Notes: generated by a model not told the origin, from the sequence alone. Positions 51,858 through 62,088 are shown, numbered from the stretch's first letter. The stretch: 64,000 nucleotides of DNA from Cryptosporangium phraense (GCF_006912135.1 NZ_VIRS01000023.1:47158-111157), one strand, 5' to 3'. Numbers and translations: made by a program.

Positions 51858-52946
51858 TCATACCTCCGCTGCCGCGAGCTGGCCGCAAGCGCCGTCGATC
51901 TCTCGACCGCGTGTGTCCCGGACCGTGGTCGGGACGCCAGCGGCCCGCAACCGGTTCACGAATTCCCGCTCGACCGACTTCGGGCTGGCGTCCCAGTCAC
52001 TGCCCGGCGTCGGGTTGAGCGGTATCAGGTTCACGTGCGCAAGACGCCCGGCCAGCAACCGGCCCAGCAGGTCGGCTCGCCACGGCTGGTCGTTCACGTT
52101 CTTGATCATGGCGTACTCGATCGAAACGCGACGCCCGGTTCGCTCGGCGTACTCCCAGGCTGCCCCGAGCACCTCAGCGACCTTCCATCGGGAGTTCACC
52201 GGCACCAGCGTGTCTCGTAGTTCGTCGTCAGGGGCGTGCAGGGACACCGCGAGAGTGGCGTTAATGCCCTCGGCTGTCAACCGCCTGATGGCAGGGACGA
52301 GCCCAACGGTGGATATGGTCACCGACCGCTGGGAGAGCCCTAGTCCGTCGGGCGCAGCATCGGTGATGCGGTGGAAGGCGGCGAGCACCCGCTTGTAATT
52401 CGCCAGCGGCTCGCCCATGCCCATGAACACCACGTTGGACAGGCGCTCGCCCGTCGTCGCCATTTCTCGCGCTGCCACCATCACCTGCTCGACGATCTCG
52501 CCGGTCGAGAGGTTCCGCTTGAGGCCGCCCTGGCCGGTGGCACAGAACGGACAGGCCATGCCGCAGCCGGCCTGGCTGGAGATGCAGACCGTCGCCCGGT
52601 CGGGGTAGCGCATCAGCACGCTCTCGACCAGAGAGCCGTCGAACGTGCGCCAGAGCCATTTGCGGGTGGACCCGTCGTCGCACGCGACCGAGCGGACCGG
52701 CGTCAGCAGGTCGGGCAGCAACGCCTCGGCGAGCGGCCCGCGATCGGCGGCCGGGAGATCGGTCATCCCGGCCGGATCGGTCGTCAGCCGTCCGAAGTAG
52801 TGCACGGAGAGTTGCTTCGCTCGATACGCCGGACGGCCCAGGTCGGACACGGCCGCGCGACGCTCCGCCGGGTCGAGATCCGCCAAGTGGCGGGGCGGAG
52901 CGGTCCGGCGGGGCGCGTCAAGCACCAGAGGGAGTGTCGTCGTCAT
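51858..52946 (-). CDS. rlmN: 23S rRNA (adenine(2503)-C2)-methyltransferase
   Basis: A 362-residue radical SAM enzyme that methylates A2503 of 23S rRNA and A37 of some tRNAs. The cluster motif CGMACPFC, the SAM-binding GMGEPLANY, and the resolving Cys of [11 protein letters not shown] at the C-terminus are all present. It forms part of the conserved rpsB - tsf - pyrH - frr - cdsA - rlmN order. Confidence 0.96.
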   Translation of the reverse strand: MTTTLPLVLDAPRRTAPPRHLADLDPAERRAAVSDLGRPAYRAKQLSVHYFGRLTTDPAGMTDLPAADRGPLAEALLPDLLTPVRSVACDDGSTRKWLWRTFDGSLVESVLMRYPDRATVCISSQAGCGMACPFCATGQGGLKRNLSTGEIVEQVMVAAREMATTGERLSNVVFMGMGEPLANYKRVLAAFHRITDAAPDGLGLSQRSVTISTVGLVPAIRRLTAEGINATLAVSLHAPDDELRDTLVPVNSRWKVAEVLGAAWEYAERTGRRVSIEYAMIKNVNDQPWRADLLGRLLAGRLAHVNLIPLNPTPGSDWDASPKSVEREFVNRLRAAGVPTTVRDTRGREIDGACGQLAAAEV

Positions 52947-53118
52947 CGCTTGCTCATTGTCACACGCCGCACGGGGCGCGCGACCGGTCTCGGGCAGAGG
53001 CGTCGGCCACGAAAGCGCGCCACAGACGCTTTTCGTCTCTTTCCGTAGCCGAAGAAATACCCTGGGCTACGAGTTCGCAAGATTTCGCAGGGTGCGGTCA
53101 CCCATTCGGCAGGTGGGT

Positions 53119-53970
53119 TCAACCCGCCGGGGCGAACGCCGTCAGCAGCAGATAGGCGACCGGGGCGGCGAACAACAGCGAATCGAGCCGGTCCATCAGG
53201 CCGCCGTGACCGGGCAGGAGCGTGCTCATGTCCTTGACCCCGAGGTCACGTTTGATCATCGATTCGGTGAGATCACCCAGCGTCGCCGCGACCGCGATCG
53301 CCAGACCGTAGATCACGCCCTCCCACCAGGCTCCGTTGTCGAAGCCCAGTTCGAGGAAGAGCGCCCCGCCGATCGCGCAGGCGATCAGCGACCCGGCCAT
53401 GCCCTCCCAGGACTTCTTGGGGCTGACCGTGGGGGCCATCGGGTGCCGTCCGGCCAGGACGCCGGCCACGTACCCTCCGACGTCGCTGCAGACGACCGTG
53501 GCGATGAACGCGAGGATCCGGACGACGCCGTCGGACTCGATGTCGAGCAGCACCGCGAACCCGGCCAGGAACGGCACGTACGCGGCGACCAGCACCGCGG
53601 CCGTGACGTCACGCTGGAAGCCGACCGGCCCGTCGGGGATCCGCCAGATCACCACCGCGACGACGGTCAGCAGCAGGCCGAGCAGCAGGGACTCGGTGCC
53701 GCCGACGTACGTCATCGCAGTGGTCGCGACCCCGCCGACGATCAGCGGCACCATCGGCGGACGGGCCTCGACCGGCCGGATCGCCCGCACCAGCTCCCAG
53801 GTGCCGACGCCGACGGCCGCCGCGATCACCACCGCGAACGCGACCGTCGACGTGAACAGCGTCACCAGGACGAGCGCGGCGAGCCCGACGCCGACGCCGA
53901 TCGCGGCGGGAAGGTTCCGCCCGGCCCGGCTGGACGCCGGAGGCGTCACCACGGGTGCCGCGTCCACCAC
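53119..53970 (-). CDS. cdsA: phosphatidate cytidylyltransferase
   Basis: A 283-residue membrane enzyme that makes CDP-diacylglycerol from phosphatidate and CTP. It has about seven to eight membrane segments. The C-terminal signature is visible as KRDLGVKDMSTLLPGHGGLMDRLDSLLFAAPVAYL, and SPKKSWEGMAGSL is also conserved. It lies 27 bases after frr. Confidence 0.95.
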   Translation of the reverse strand: MVDAAPVVTPPASSRAGRNLPAAIGVGVGLAALVLVTLFTSTVAFAVVIAAAVGVGTWELVRAIRPVEARPPMVPLIVGGVATTAMTYVGGTESLLLGLLLTVVAVVIWRIPDGPVGFQRDVTAAVLVAAYVPFLAGFAVLLDIESDGVVRILAFIATVVCSDVGGYVAGVLAGRHPMAPTVSPKKSWEGMAGSLIACAIGGALFLELGFDNGAWWEGVIYGLAIAVAATLGDLTESMIKRDLGVKDMSTLLPGHGGLMDRLDSLLFAAPVAYLLLTAFAPAG

Positions 53971-53997
53971 ACTCCTGTCTTTCCGGAACCGAACGCC

Positions 53998-54555
53998 TCA
54001 GACCTCGAGGAGCTCGGCTTCCTTGTGCTTCATCAGCTCGTCGATCTGGTGGACGTAGCGCCCGGTGGAGTCTTCGAGCTCCTTCTCGGCCCGGCGCACC
54101 TCGTCTTCGCCGGCCTCGCCGTCCTTGCCGATCTTGTCGAGCGCTTCCTTGGCCCGGCGGCGGATGTTGCGGATCGACACCTTGGCGTCCTCGCCCTTGG
54201 AGCGGGCGACCTTCACCAGGTCACGACGCCGCTCCTCGGTCAGCTGGGGGAAGATCACCCGGATGATCGAGCCGTCGTTGCTCGGGTTGACGCCGAGGTC
54301 GGAGTCACGGATCGCCCGCTCCAGCGCGCCCAGCTGAGAACCGTCGTAGGGCTTGATCACCGCCATCCGGGCCTCCGGGATCGTGATGGAGGCCAGCTGC
54401 GGCAGCGGCGTCATCGCGCCGTAGTAGTCGACGAAGATCTTGCCGAACATCGCCGGAGCCGCCCGGCCGGTGCGCACCGACCCGAAGTCCTCCTTGGCGA
54501 CCTCGACGGCTTTCTCCATCTTCTCTTCGGCTTCGAAGAGAGTTTCGTCGATCAC
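53998..54555 (-). CDS. frr: ribosome recycling factor
   Basis: A 185-residue cytoplasmic protein that splits post-termination ribosomes with EF-G. The three-helix bundle sequence is typical: [36 protein letters not shown] and [15 protein letters not shown]. It lies 47 bases after pyrH. Confidence 0.97.
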   Translation of the reverse strand: MIDETLFEAEEKMEKAVEVAKEDFGSVRTGRAAPAMFGKIFVDYYGAMTPLPQLASITIPEARMAVIKPYDGSQLGALERAIRDSDLGVNPSNDGSIIRVIFPQLTEERRRDLVKVARSKGEDAKVSIRNIRRRAKEALDKIGKDGEAGEDEVRRAEKELEDSTGRYVHQIDELMKHKEAELLEV

Positions 54556-54602
54556 TGGTGTCGCCTCCTGGGCTCGGTCTGTTGCCGGCGGTTCAGATTA
54601 TT

Positions 54603-55385
54603 TCAGTCGGTGGAGGCGGTGGTGACCAGCTCCGTGGTCACCAATGTTCCGATCCGGTCTCCGCGGACCGCTCGCGCGATGTTCCCCGGGACGAGCAGGT
54701 CGAAAACGACCAGCGGCAGATCGTTCTCCATGCAGAGGCTGATCGCGGCGGCGTCGGCGACCCCGAGGCCCCGGGTGAGGACCTCGTTGTAGCTGATCCG
54801 GTCGAACCGCACGGCGGCCGGGTTCTTCTTCGGGTCGTCGTCGTACACGCCGTCGACCTGGGTGGCCTTCAGCAGCACGTCGGCGCCGATCTCCAGCGCG
54901 CGCTGGGCGGCGACCGTGTCGGTCGTGAAGTACGGCATGCCGGCCCCGGCGCCGAAGATCACGACCCGGCCCTTCTCCAGGTGCCGCATCGCGCGCCGCG
55001 GGATGTACGGCTCGGCCACCTGGGCCATGTTGATCGCGGTCTGCACGCGGGTGTCGATGCCCTGCTTCTCCAGGAAGTCCTGGAGCGCGAGGCAGTTCAT
55101 GACCGTGCCGAGCATGCCCATGTAGTCCGAGCGCGCGCGGTCCATCCCGCGCTGCTGCAGCTCGGCGCCGCGGAAGTAGTTGCCCCCGCCGACGACGACC
55201 GCGACCTGCAGGCCCTGCCGGACGACGTCCGCGATCTGGACGGCGATCGCCTGCACGACGTCCGGGTCGACGCCGAACTGGCCGCCGCCGAAGACCTCGC
55301 CGGAGAGCTTGAGCATCACCCGCGACCACGGTCGGTCGTGGCCCACCGGTATCGAATCCGGCGCGGGACGGGTCTCGAGAGTCAT
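54603..55385 (-). CDS. pyrH: UMP kinase
   Basis: A 260-residue hexameric kinase making UDP from UMP. The motifs [22 protein letters not shown] and [12 protein letters not shown] identify it. ATG at 55,385 has GGAG upstream; the frame continues to 55,433 but through the tsf terminator. The upstream hairpin separates it from tsf, so it may be transcribed partly by read-through. Confidence 0.96.
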   Translation of the reverse strand: MTLETRPAPDSIPVGHDRPWSRVMLKLSGEVFGGGQFGVDPDVVQAIAVQIADVVRQGLQVAVVVGGGNYFRGAELQQRGMDRARSDYMGMLGTVMNCLALQDFLEKQGIDTRVQTAINMAQVAEPYIPRRAMRHLEKGRVVIFGAGAGMPYFTTDTVAAQRALEIGADVLLKATQVDGVYDDDPKKNPAAVRFDRISYNEVLTRGLGVADAAAISLCMENDLPLVVFDLLVPGNIARAVRGDRIGTLVTTELVTTASTD

Positions 55386-55410
55386 CACTGGTCTCCTCTG
55401 AGCGCGAGAA

Positions 55411-55442
55411 AAGCCGCCGGTGGCGATCGCCACCGGCGGCTT
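55411..55442 (-). terminator. terminator between tsf and pyrH
   Basis: A perfect 14-base stem with a GATC loop (arms 55,411-55,424 and 55,429-55,442), 45 bases after the tsf stop. Confidence 0.9.
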
Positions 55443-55486
55443 CGTGAGTCGTCTGGACTCGAGAGCCGGCCCGGTGGGCCGGCCGG

Positions 55487-56308
55487 TCAGGCCTGTCCGA
55501 CCTCGAACCGGACGAACCGGCTCACCGAAACGCCTGCTCCGTCGAGCTGAGCCTTCACGGTCTTCTTGCTGTCCTGCACCGAGGACTGCTCGAGCAGCAC
55601 GTTCTCCTTGAAGAACCCGTTCACCCGGCCCTCGACGATCTTCGGCAGCGCCTGCTCCGGCTTGCCCTCTTCGCGGGCGGTCGCCTCGGCGATGCGACGC
55701 TCGTTCTCGACCGTCTCGGCCGGGACCTCGTCGCGGGTGACGAACGACGGACGCATCGCGGCGACCTGCATGGCCGCGCCGCGAGCGGCCTCGACGTCGC
55801 CGCCGGAGAACTCGACGAGCACGCCGACCTGCGGCGGCAGCGACGGGTCCTTGCGGTGCATGTAGGTGGCGACCTGGCCGTCGAGCAGCGCGACGCGGCG
55901 CAGCTCGAGCTTCTCGCCGATCTTCACCGAGGCGGCCTCGATGTTCTCGGCGACGGTCTTGCCGTCCTTGAGCTTCTCGGCGAGCAGCGCGTCGAGGTCG
56001 CCGACCTTGGCCGCGGCAGCGTGCGCCACGATGTCGGCCGCGAGCGACTGGAACTCGTCGTTCTTGGCCACGAAGTCGGTCTCGGAGTTGAGCTCGATGA
56101 TCGCGCCCTCGGCGGTCGCGATGAGGCCGTTGGCGGCCGTACGCTCGCCGCCACGCTTGGCGGCCTTCGCGGCGCCCTTGATGCGCAGCACCTCGACGGC
56201 CTTGTCGAAGTCGCCGTCGGCCTCGGTGAGGGCCTTCTTGGCGTCCATCATGCCCGCGCCGGTCTGGTCGCGGAGCTTCTTCACGTCAGCGGCGGAAATG
56301 TTCGCCAT
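55487..56308 (-). CDS. tsf: translation elongation factor Ts
   Basis: A 273-residue nucleotide-exchange factor for EF-Tu. The N-terminal UBA-like domain ([28 protein letters not shown]) and the [10 protein letters not shown] motif are present. ATG at 56,308 begins the conserved MANIS. It follows rpsB with a hairpin between. Confidence 0.97.
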   Translation of the reverse strand: MANISAADVKKLRDQTGAGMMDAKKALTEADGDFDKAVEVLRIKGAAKAAKRGGERTAANGLIATAEGAIIELNSETDFVAKNDEFQSLAADIVAHAAAAKVGDLDALLAEKLKDGKTVAENIEAASVKIGEKLELRRVALLDGQVATYMHRKDPSLPPQVGVLVEFSGGDVEAARGAAMQVAAMRPSFVTRDEVPAETVENERRIAEATAREEGKPEQALPKIVEGRVNGFFKENVLLEQSSVQDSKKTVKAQLDGAGVSVSRFVRFEVGQA

Positions 56309-56336
56309 TGTCCGTTCTCTCAAATCGGAGGTGTAC

Positions 56337-56368
56337 CGGTGTGCGGGCGGCTCCGCCCGCACACCGGT
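56337..56368 (-). terminator. hairpin between rpsB and tsf
   Basis: A 14-base perfect stem (56,337-56,350 and 56,355-56,368) directly after the rpsB stop. In other bacteria an attenuator at this place lowers tsf relative to rpsB. Confidence 0.8.
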
Positions 56369-56373
56369 GTGGA

Positions 56374-57279
56374 TCAGGACTCGGTGGTGGCCGGGGCCGG
56401 CTCGGCGACGGCGGCCTCGACGGCCTGGACCTCGGCCGCGGGGGCCTCGGCGGAGATCGGTGCCTCGGCCAGCGCGGCCGGGGCCTCACCGGTCGTCGGC
56501 GCGCTGTTCGACTCGAGCAGCTCGCGCTCCCACTCGGGCAGCGGCTCGTTCTCGGCCGGAGCGTCCGGCTTGGCGTCGGCCTTGCTGCCACCGGCGCGGG
56601 CGATGAGGCCCTCGGCGACCGCGTCCGCGACCACGCGGGTCAGCAGCGCGGCGCTGCGGATCGCGTCGTCGTTGCCCGGGATCTTGTAGTCGACCTCGTC
56701 CGGGTCGCAGTTCGTGTCGAGGATCGCGACGACCGGGATGCCCAGCTTGCGGGACTCGTCGACCGCGATGTGCTCCTTCTTGGTGTCGACGATCCACACC
56801 GCGGAGGGCACCTTCTGCATGTCGCGCAGACCGCCGAGCGTGCGCTCGAGCTTGTCCTTCTCGCGCTTGAGAACGAGTGCTTCCTTCTTCGTCAGCACGT
56901 TCTCGCCACCGGTCTGCTCGATGACCTCGAGCTCCTTGAGGCGCTGCAGCCGCTTGTAGACGGTCTGGAAGTTCGTGAGCATGCCACCCAGCCAGCGCTG
57001 GTTGACGTACGGCATACCGACCCGGCGGGCCTGCTCGGCAATGGCCTCCTGGGCCTGCTTCTTGGTGCCGACGAACAGGATCGAGCCGCCGTGCGCGACC
57101 GTCTGCTTCACGAACTCGTACGCGTTGTCGATGTACGTGAGCGTCTGCTGCAGGTCGATGATGTAGATGCCGTTGCGCTCGGTAAGGATGAAGCGCTTCA
57201 TCTTCGGGTTCCAGCGTCGGGTCTGGTGCCCGAAGTGCACGCCGCTCTCGAGGAGCTGGCGCATGGAGACGACCGCCAT
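56374..57279 (-). CDS. rpsB: 30S ribosomal protein S2
   Basis: A 301-residue ribosomal protein. The core (about residues 1-230) is typical, with [26 protein letters not shown]. The last roughly 70 residues form an Ala/Pro/Glu-rich tail common in actinobacteria. ATG at 57,279 starts [10 protein letters not shown]; the longer GTG start is unlikely. Confidence 0.97.
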   Translation of the reverse strand: MAVVSMRQLLESGVHFGHQTRRWNPKMKRFILTERNGIYIIDLQQTLTYIDNAYEFVKQTVAHGGSILFVGTKKQAQEAIAEQARRVGMPYVNQRWLGGMLTNFQTVYKRLQRLKELEVIEQTGGENVLTKKEALVLKREKDKLERTLGGLRDMQKVPSAVWIVDTKKEHIAVDESRKLGIPVVAILDTNCDPDEVDYKIPGNDDAIRSAALLTRVVADAVAEGLIARAGGSKADAKPDAPAENEPLPEWERELLESNSAPTTGEAPAALAEAPISAEAPAAEVQAVEAAVAEPAPATTES

Positions 57280-57553
57280 GACTGTGGCGCGTCCTTCCCT
57301 CATCGGGCGGCGCGCTGGTTCGGCGCGCCGCGGTTTCCTCGGTTGTCGCTCCGGGCCTGTTCTCCGTCAGGAGGGACCCGTCGCCCTGGTGCCCCACGGT
57401 CGGATGGCCCCCAGCAGGGGACCGAGGAGACCGCCGCGCTGACGCTCGAAGCGCTACGCACGGTGGGCACGCGAAGTCGACCCGCGGGAGCGGGTCGCCG
57501 GGAAAGAGTCTACGCGGCCCGGGCCCAGAACGACGAACCCGCCCGTCTGCAGG
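57280..57553. other. rpsB upstream region (274 bases)
   Basis: Expected to contain the rpsB promoter, but I see no good -10/-35 pair. The terminator of the upstream gene is at 57,478-57,497. No small gene is evident. Confidence 0.5.
57478..57497 (-). terminator. terminator after the Pro/Ala-rich membrane protein
   Basis: CGACCCGC-GGGA-GCGGGTCG, a perfect 8-base stem, 57 bases after the stop. Confidence 0.6.
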
Positions 57554-59239
57554 TCAATTGACGGCGATCACGGCGCAGAACAGGATCGCCAGCCCGACGA
57601 CGATCGCCAGCGCGCCCGGGCGGGCCAGCAGCTGCGGGAGCGAGTCGGCCCGCCGGTCCCCCGGCCCCGACCACACGCGCGAGATCGCCCCCGCGCCGAG
57701 CAGCGCGATGCCGACGACCCCGAGCCCGCCGCCGAGCGCACCTGCGGAATCCGCATCCGCGCCCCAGGCCGCCCGCCAGCTCAGGACCGCGGACGGGATC
57801 GCCGCGACGAGCAGCACGACCAGGATCCCGACGATCCGCGCGGCCCTCCGCCACTGCTTCGGCGTCGGCCGCCGCCGGGCCGGCCGGACCCGCGGCTCCG
57901 GCACCCGCGGCTCCGGCATCGGCACCGCGCGTTCGAGGGACGCCGGTCGCTCCGGCGACGCGGACGGCTCCGGTGGTGCCTCGACGACGACCGGTGCGGC
58001 TTCCTGCTCATCGTGCGGACGTCCGGGGAGCAGACGTTGCACCAGGCGACGGACGGGGAGCGCGCGGTCTTTGCGGGTTTCTTCCCGGGCCGGGGCGTCC
58101 GGCTCGAGCGTGAGCGCGCCGGGGCGCGGGGCGAGGGGGTGTTCGACCGGGGGCTCGGTGACGTCCGGGCCGGGGCCGAACGGGCCCAGCTTCTGGGGGG
58201 TCTCCTCGGCCGCGCGGGCGCGGGCCCGGGTGCGGGCGACGAGGTCGTCGAAGGCCGGGACGGGTTCGGCGATCGTGATCGGGTTGGGGAGGGGTTGGGT
58301 GGTGGAGTCCAGCGCGAACACGCCGGGGTGCTCGACCGGCCGTTCCGCGACCGGCGGCGGTCCGGCCGGGACCGATGGCGCGGCCGGCAGCGGCGCGCCT
58401 GGGGCCAGCACGGCCGGAGGCGGGGTCGGCGCGGCCGCGGGCGGGGCCGGTGCGGCCGCGGGCGGGGTCGGCGCGGCCGCCGGCGGACCGGCCGGGGGTG
58501 GCGCGCTCGCCTCGACCAGGCCGAGCCGTTGCAGTACGGACTCGGTGTCCGACCAGTGGGAGGCCGTCTCGGCCGGCGGCGGGAGCGCGGAGGTTGGCGG
58601 GAGCGGGGAGGTTGGCGGGAGCGGGGAGGTTGGCGGGAGCGCTGGGGTTGCCGGGGCCGCGGGCGCTCCGGTTGCTCGATGCGCTTCGGGCGCTCGGGCG
58701 GGTTCGGGCGCTCGGGCGGGTTCGGGCGCTCGGGCGGGTTCGGGCGCTCGGGCGGCTTCGCGGGCTCGGGCCGTTTCGCGCGCTCGGGCGGCGGGCGGCC
58801 GGGGCGCCTCGGTGGCGGGGGGCGGCTCGGGCGGGGCGGCCAGGGGCTTCGGGACGGCCAGCGAGCGGTAGGCCTGGATCAGATCGAGCGCGGCCTGGTG
58901 CTCGACCACCGGCACCGGAGCTTCCTCCGCGGTCGGCTGGGCCTCGACGCCGGCTTCGGCGACGTCCGAATTGGGCTTGGGCTCGGCCGCGGACGCGCGG
59001 CCGGGAGGCGTCCGCAGGGAAGAACGGGAACCGGTGCTGCGGGGCTTGGCCTTCGGGGTAACGGACGACGGCGCGTCAGCCGACGGGGCACCGGCCGACG
59101 GCGAGTCAGCCGATTGGGGAGCCTTGGCGACCGCCCGGCGGGGGGCGCGGGTCGCGGCGGCCGAGGTGCGCTTGCGCGGCGCCCGGGCCGGACGGGGAGC
59201 ATCCTCGGGCGTGCCCGGGGACGGCGGATCCTCGACCAT
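57554..59239 (-). CDS. Pro/Ala-rich protein with C-terminal membrane helices
   Basis: A 561-residue protein I do not recognise. The first 430 residues are Pro/Ala/Glu/Arg-rich and disordered, with tandem repeats (ARAPEP type, PPTSPL type, TPPAAAP type). About residues 455-560 hold three hydrophobic helices (IVGILVVLLVAAIPSAVL, GGLGVVGIALLGAG, ALAIVVGLAILFCAVIAV), with a basic patch (RRRPTPKQWRRAAR) before the first, so the long tail is probably cytoplasmic. It stands alone between rpsB and an aminotransferase gene. Confidence 0.75.
   Translation of the reverse strand: MVEDPPSPGTPEDAPRPARAPRKRTSAAATRAPRRAVAKAPQSADSPSAGAPSADAPSSVTPKAKPRSTGSRSSLRTPPGRASAAEPKPNSDVAEAGVEAQPTAEEAPVPVVEHQAALDLIQAYRSLAVPKPLAAPPEPPPATEAPRPPAARARETARAREAARAPEPARAPEPARAPEPARAPEAHRATGAPAAPATPALPPTSPLPPTSPLPPTSALPPPAETASHWSDTESVLQRLGLVEASAPPPAGPPAAAPTPPAAAPAPPAAAPTPPPAVLAPGAPLPAAPSVPAGPPPVAERPVEHPGVFALDSTTQPLPNPITIAEPVPAFDDLVARTRARARAAEETPQKLGPFGPGPDVTEPPVEHPLAPRPGALTLEPDAPAREETRKDRALPVRRLVQRLLPGRPHDEQEAAPVVVEAPPEPSASPERPASLERAVPMPEPRVPEPRVRPARRRPTPKQWRRAARIVGILVVLLVAAIPSAVLSWRAAWGADADSAGALGGGLGVVGIALLGAGAISRVWSGPGDRRADSLPQLLARPGALAIVVGLAILFCAVIAVN
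58590..58760. repeat. 18-base tandem repeats in the Pro/Ala-rich protein gene
   Basis: Two adjacent in-frame arrays: about three copies of TTGGCGGGAGCGGGGAGG (58,590-58,640) and about four of GGGCGCTCGGGCGGGTTC (58,685-58,760). They encode LPPTSP and ARAPEP units. Confidence 0.8.
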
Positions 59240-59503
59240 CGGCTCTCCTCCCGCAACGGCGCGTCCTGGAGCCCCGTGGAGCCAACGCCGGAAGCAGACG
59301 TTACCGACTCATCCATCGGTGTTCACTGACCGACCCGGCGCTACGCGCGTGCGTCACTCTCAGCAACAAGAGCGGTTTACCCGTTTTACCCTATAACGCG
59401 AACCAGGATCCGCCGATTATGCGGACCTTAAGTCGAGATATGGTGGGCCAAAAACCCCGGCCCGCGTGCTGAACAGGAAAGACAGCGCTTATCGTCTGGG
59501 GTC
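59240..59503. other. divergent region, membrane protein / aminotransferase (264 bases)
   Basis: Noticeably AT-richer than the genes between 59,370 and 59,440, with TATAAC at 59,391-59,396 as a possible -10 for the plus-strand gene. No operator is evident. Confidence 0.45.
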
Positions 59504-60775
59504 ATGACCCCAGGCAGTAATACGTTCGGCCAGTCCTCGGAAACACGACGTGGCGTCACCAGGATGCGCGGCTTCGCCACGACGATCTTCACCGAGATGA
59601 CCGCGCTGGCGACCCGCACCGGGGCGATCAACCTGGGGCAGGGTTTCCCCGACACCGACGGCCCCGACCTGATGCTGCGGACCGCGGTGCAGGCGATCCA
59701 GTCGGGTCAGAACCAGTACGCGCCCGGCCCCGGCACCCCGGACCTGCGGACCGCGATCGCCCGCCACCAGGGCGACTGGTACGGCCTGGACTACGACCCG
59801 GACACCGAGGTGCTGGTCACCGCGGGCGCGACCGAGGCCATCGCGGCCACGCTGATGGCGCTGTGCGAGCCGGGCTCCGAGGTGCTGTGCGTCGAGCCGT
59901 ACTACGACTCCTACGCGGCGGTGATCGCGCTGGCCGGCGCGGTGCGCAGACCGGTGACGCTGCGGGCGCCGGACTACCGGCTCGACACCGCGGCGATGGA
60001 GGCGCTGATCACCCCGCGGACGCGGGTCGTGCTGATCAACTCCCCGCACAACCCGACCGGAGCGGTGTTCGACCGGCAGGAACTCAGCGAGATCGCCCGG
60101 ATCTGCGTGCAGCACGACCTGATCGCGGTGACCGACGAGGTCTACGAACACCTCGTGTTTCACGGGGAACACGTTCCGCTGGCGACGCTGCCGGGCATGC
60201 GCGACCGGACCGTCACGATCTCGTCGGCCGGCAAGACGTTCAGCGCGACCGGCTGGAAGGTCGGCTGGGTCTGCGCCTCGCCGGACCTGGTCGCGTCGGT
60301 GGCGCGGGTCAAGCAGTTCCTGACGTTCACCAACGCGGCGCCGTTCCAACCCGCGGTCGCGGCCGCCCTCGGGCTGCCCCGGGAGTACTTCAGCGGGCTC
60401 GCCACCGAGCTTCGGGCCAAGCGTGACCTGCTGTGTCAGGGGTTGGTGGCCGCGGGCTTCGACGTCCACATCCCGTCCGGAACGTACTTCGTGACCGCGG
60501 ACGCGGCGCCGCTCGGCGGCGTGGACGGGGTCGCGTTCTGCCGGGCGCTCCCCGAGCGCGCGGGCGTGGTGGCGGTGCCGGTCGGGGTGTTCTACGACCA
60601 GGAGGCGCACGACGTGGTGCCGGGGGCGTCGCTGGTGCGGTTCGCGTTCTGCAAGAAGGATTCGGTGCTGCAACAGGCGGTCGAGCGGCTGTCGGGCTTG
60701 CGTGACGGTGGGCCGGTGGTGGAGCCCGCGCCCCGGCGGATGCCGGGGACGATCGATCAGGCTTGGGCGCGCTGA
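59504..60775 (+). CDS. class I PLP-dependent aminotransferase
   Basis: A 423-residue fold-type I enzyme. Visible are SPHNPTG with Asn183, DEVYEHL with Asp211 and Tyr214, and the Schiff-base Lys244 in SSAGKTFSATGWKVGW. The sequence groups with the methionine/kynurenine aminotransferase and actinobacterial DapC-like proteins. N-succinyldiaminopimelate aminotransferase is possible but not shown by context. ATG at 59,504 is used; the conserved part begins near residue 18. Confidence 0.9.
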   Translation: MTPGSNTFGQSSETRRGVTRMRGFATTIFTEMTALATRTGAINLGQGFPDTDGPDLMLRTAVQAIQSGQNQYAPGPGTPDLRTAIARHQGDWYGLDYDPDTEVLVTAGATEAIAATLMALCEPGSEVLCVEPYYDSYAAVIALAGAVRRPVTLRAPDYRLDTAAMEALITPRTRVVLINSPHNPTGAVFDRQELSEIARICVQHDLIAVTDEVYEHLVFHGEHVPLATLPGMRDRTVTISSAGKTFSATGWKVGWVCASPDLVASVARVKQFLTFTNAAPFQPAVAAALGLPREYFSGLATELRAKRDLLCQGLVAAGFDVHIPSGTYFVTADAAPLGGVDGVAFCRALPERAGVVAVPVGVFYDQEAHDVVPGASLVRFAFCKKDSVLQQAVERLSGLRDGGPVVEPAPRRMPGTIDQAWAR

Positions 60776-60841
60776 GGGTTGGGGTTGTAGTTGTCCACAG
60801 GCCGGTGGTGCGGCGGGCGGTAGGCGGGCACGCTCGCGTTC

Positions 60842-61438
60842 ATGCTTTTTGGGGACGTTCGGCGAGCGGGATTGTGCGTCTGGGCGGTGCTGGTGTGGCC
60901 GGCGTTGGTGGGGTTCAGTGCGGGGCCGGTGGGGGTGGCGGTTGCCTCGGGGCGGGTGCCGGCGGGGGTGGCGGTTGCCTCCGGGCGGGTGCCGGTGGGG
61001 GTCGGCGCGGGGCCGGTGCCGTCTGGTGGGTGGCGGGCGCCGGTCGGCGGACCGTTGCGGGTCGTCCGACCGTTCGACGCGCCGGACCTGCCGTACGGAG
61101 CGGGCCATCGCGGCGTCGACCTAGTGGCCGCGCCGGGCGCGGCCGTAGTCGCAGCCGGAAGCGGGGTCGTGCTGTTCGCCGGACCGGTCGGCGGCCGAGG
61201 AGTGGTCAGCGTGACCCACCCGGACGGCCGTCGCACTACGTACGGGCCGGTGCGCCCGACGGTGCGGGCCGGCCAGCACGTGGCCGTCGGGGAACCGGTG
61301 GGCCGGCTGGAGCCGGGCCACCCCGGATGCCCGGTCCCGGCGTGCCTGCACTGGGGCCTGATCGGCCCCAGTGGTTATCTCGACCCGTTGACCCTGCTGA
61401 GCCCGGGACGGGTCAGGCTCTACCCGGTGACGACCTGA
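60842..61438 (+). CDS. M23-family peptidase-like protein with incomplete metal site
   Basis: A 198-residue LytM-fold protein with a hydrophobic N-terminal export segment (about residues 8-30) and a Val/Gly-rich linker. The fold core includes HRGVDL (His89, Asp93) and CLHWGL (His170), but the first His of the HxH motif is Cys168 and the usual TYxHL His is Pro136. It may be a regulator of other hydrolases or a cell-wall binder rather than an active peptidase. It is at the place, near rpsB, where actinobacteria carry such a gene. The 3' end overlaps the convergent dipeptidase by 19 bases. Confidence 0.82.
   Translation: MLFGDVRRAGLCVWAVLVWPALVGFSAGPVGVAVASGRVPAGVAVASGRVPVGVGAGPVPSGGWRAPVGGPLRVVRPFDAPDLPYGAGHRGVDLVAAPGAAVVAAGSGVVLFAGPVGGRGVVSVTHPDGRRTTYGPVRPTVRAGQHVAVGEPVGRLEPGHPGCPVPACLHWGLIGPSGYLDPLTLLSPGRVRLYPVTT
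60931..60996. repeat. 33-base direct repeat
   Basis: Two almost identical 33-base units in the linker of the M23-like gene, encoding a repeated VAVASGRVP. Confidence 0.85.
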
Positions 61439-62088
61439 TCGGTGGCGAGCGGTGCGTACAGCGCGGTCGTGGAGTTGGTGTAGGCCCAGTACCGGTCGCC
61501 GTACGACCAGTGCCACCACTCGGTGGGGTAGTTGACCAGCCCGGCTTCGGTCAGAGCGGTGCTCAGAGTGGCCCGATTCGCGGCCGCCTCGGCGCTGATG
61601 TCGGGCGAGGACGTGTAGCAGCGGTTGCCGGTAGCGACCGGGCTGGCGTTGACCTCGGTGCCCATGTCGAGTTCGGTGCCGTCGTCGGCGCAGAGCGTCA
61701 GGTCGATCGCGCCGCCCGTGCAGTGCGGAGCCACCTCGGGCGGCGAGATGAACCGGGACGCCTCCCGCCGGACGAGGTCGGGGTCCCAGCCGGGGTTACG
61801 GGCGGCGAGCAGGTCTGCGTAGGCCGTGTACTGCTGGTGCTGGACGCCAGGCGGCCGATACCCCTCGACGAGCAACAGATGGGTGTGCGGTGGCAGCGCC
61901 CGCTGAGCGAGGACCAGCCGATCCCGAAGCCCGAGACGAACGTAGTGCAGCAGCGCGTTGTACCGGGCTTCGCGCCGATCGAGCCGCAGCCCGGTGCCAG
62001 CCGAGGCGTCGACGGCGGGTTCGCGGTTGTCGTGGGTCGAGATCGCTGCGATCACCGGATCGCTGAGAAGCACCATGTCGTCCGCCAC
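61420..62088 (-). CDS. VanX-type D-Ala-D-Ala dipeptidase (family M15D)
   Basis: A 222-residue zinc peptidase. Zinc ligands and base are in PHCTGGAIDLTL (His and Asp) and in EWWHW (Glu and His); LLLVEGYRPP carries the conserved Arg. It has no signal peptide, like cytoplasmic VanX, so it could cleave D-Ala-D-Ala for recycling. No van ligase or regulator lies nearby, so glycopeptide resistance is not implied. The start is GTG 62,088 or ATG 62,076. It overlaps the M23-like gene tail to tail. Confidence 0.85.
   Translation of the reverse strand: MADDMVLLSDPVIAAISTHDNREPAVDASAGTGLRLDRREARYNALLHYVRLGLRDRLVLAQRALPPHTHLLLVEGYRPPGVQHQQYTAYADLLAARNPGWDPDLVRREASRFISPPEVAPHCTGGAIDLTLCADDGTELDMGTEVNASPVATGNRCYTSSPDISAEAAANRATLSTALTEAGLVNYPTEWWHWSYGDRYWAYTNSTTALYAPLATDQVVTG

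Noticed and set aside
61420..62088. Glycopeptide (vancomycin) resistance locus
   Set aside because: Only a VanX-type dipeptidase is present; no vanH, vanA-type ligase or two-component regulator is near.
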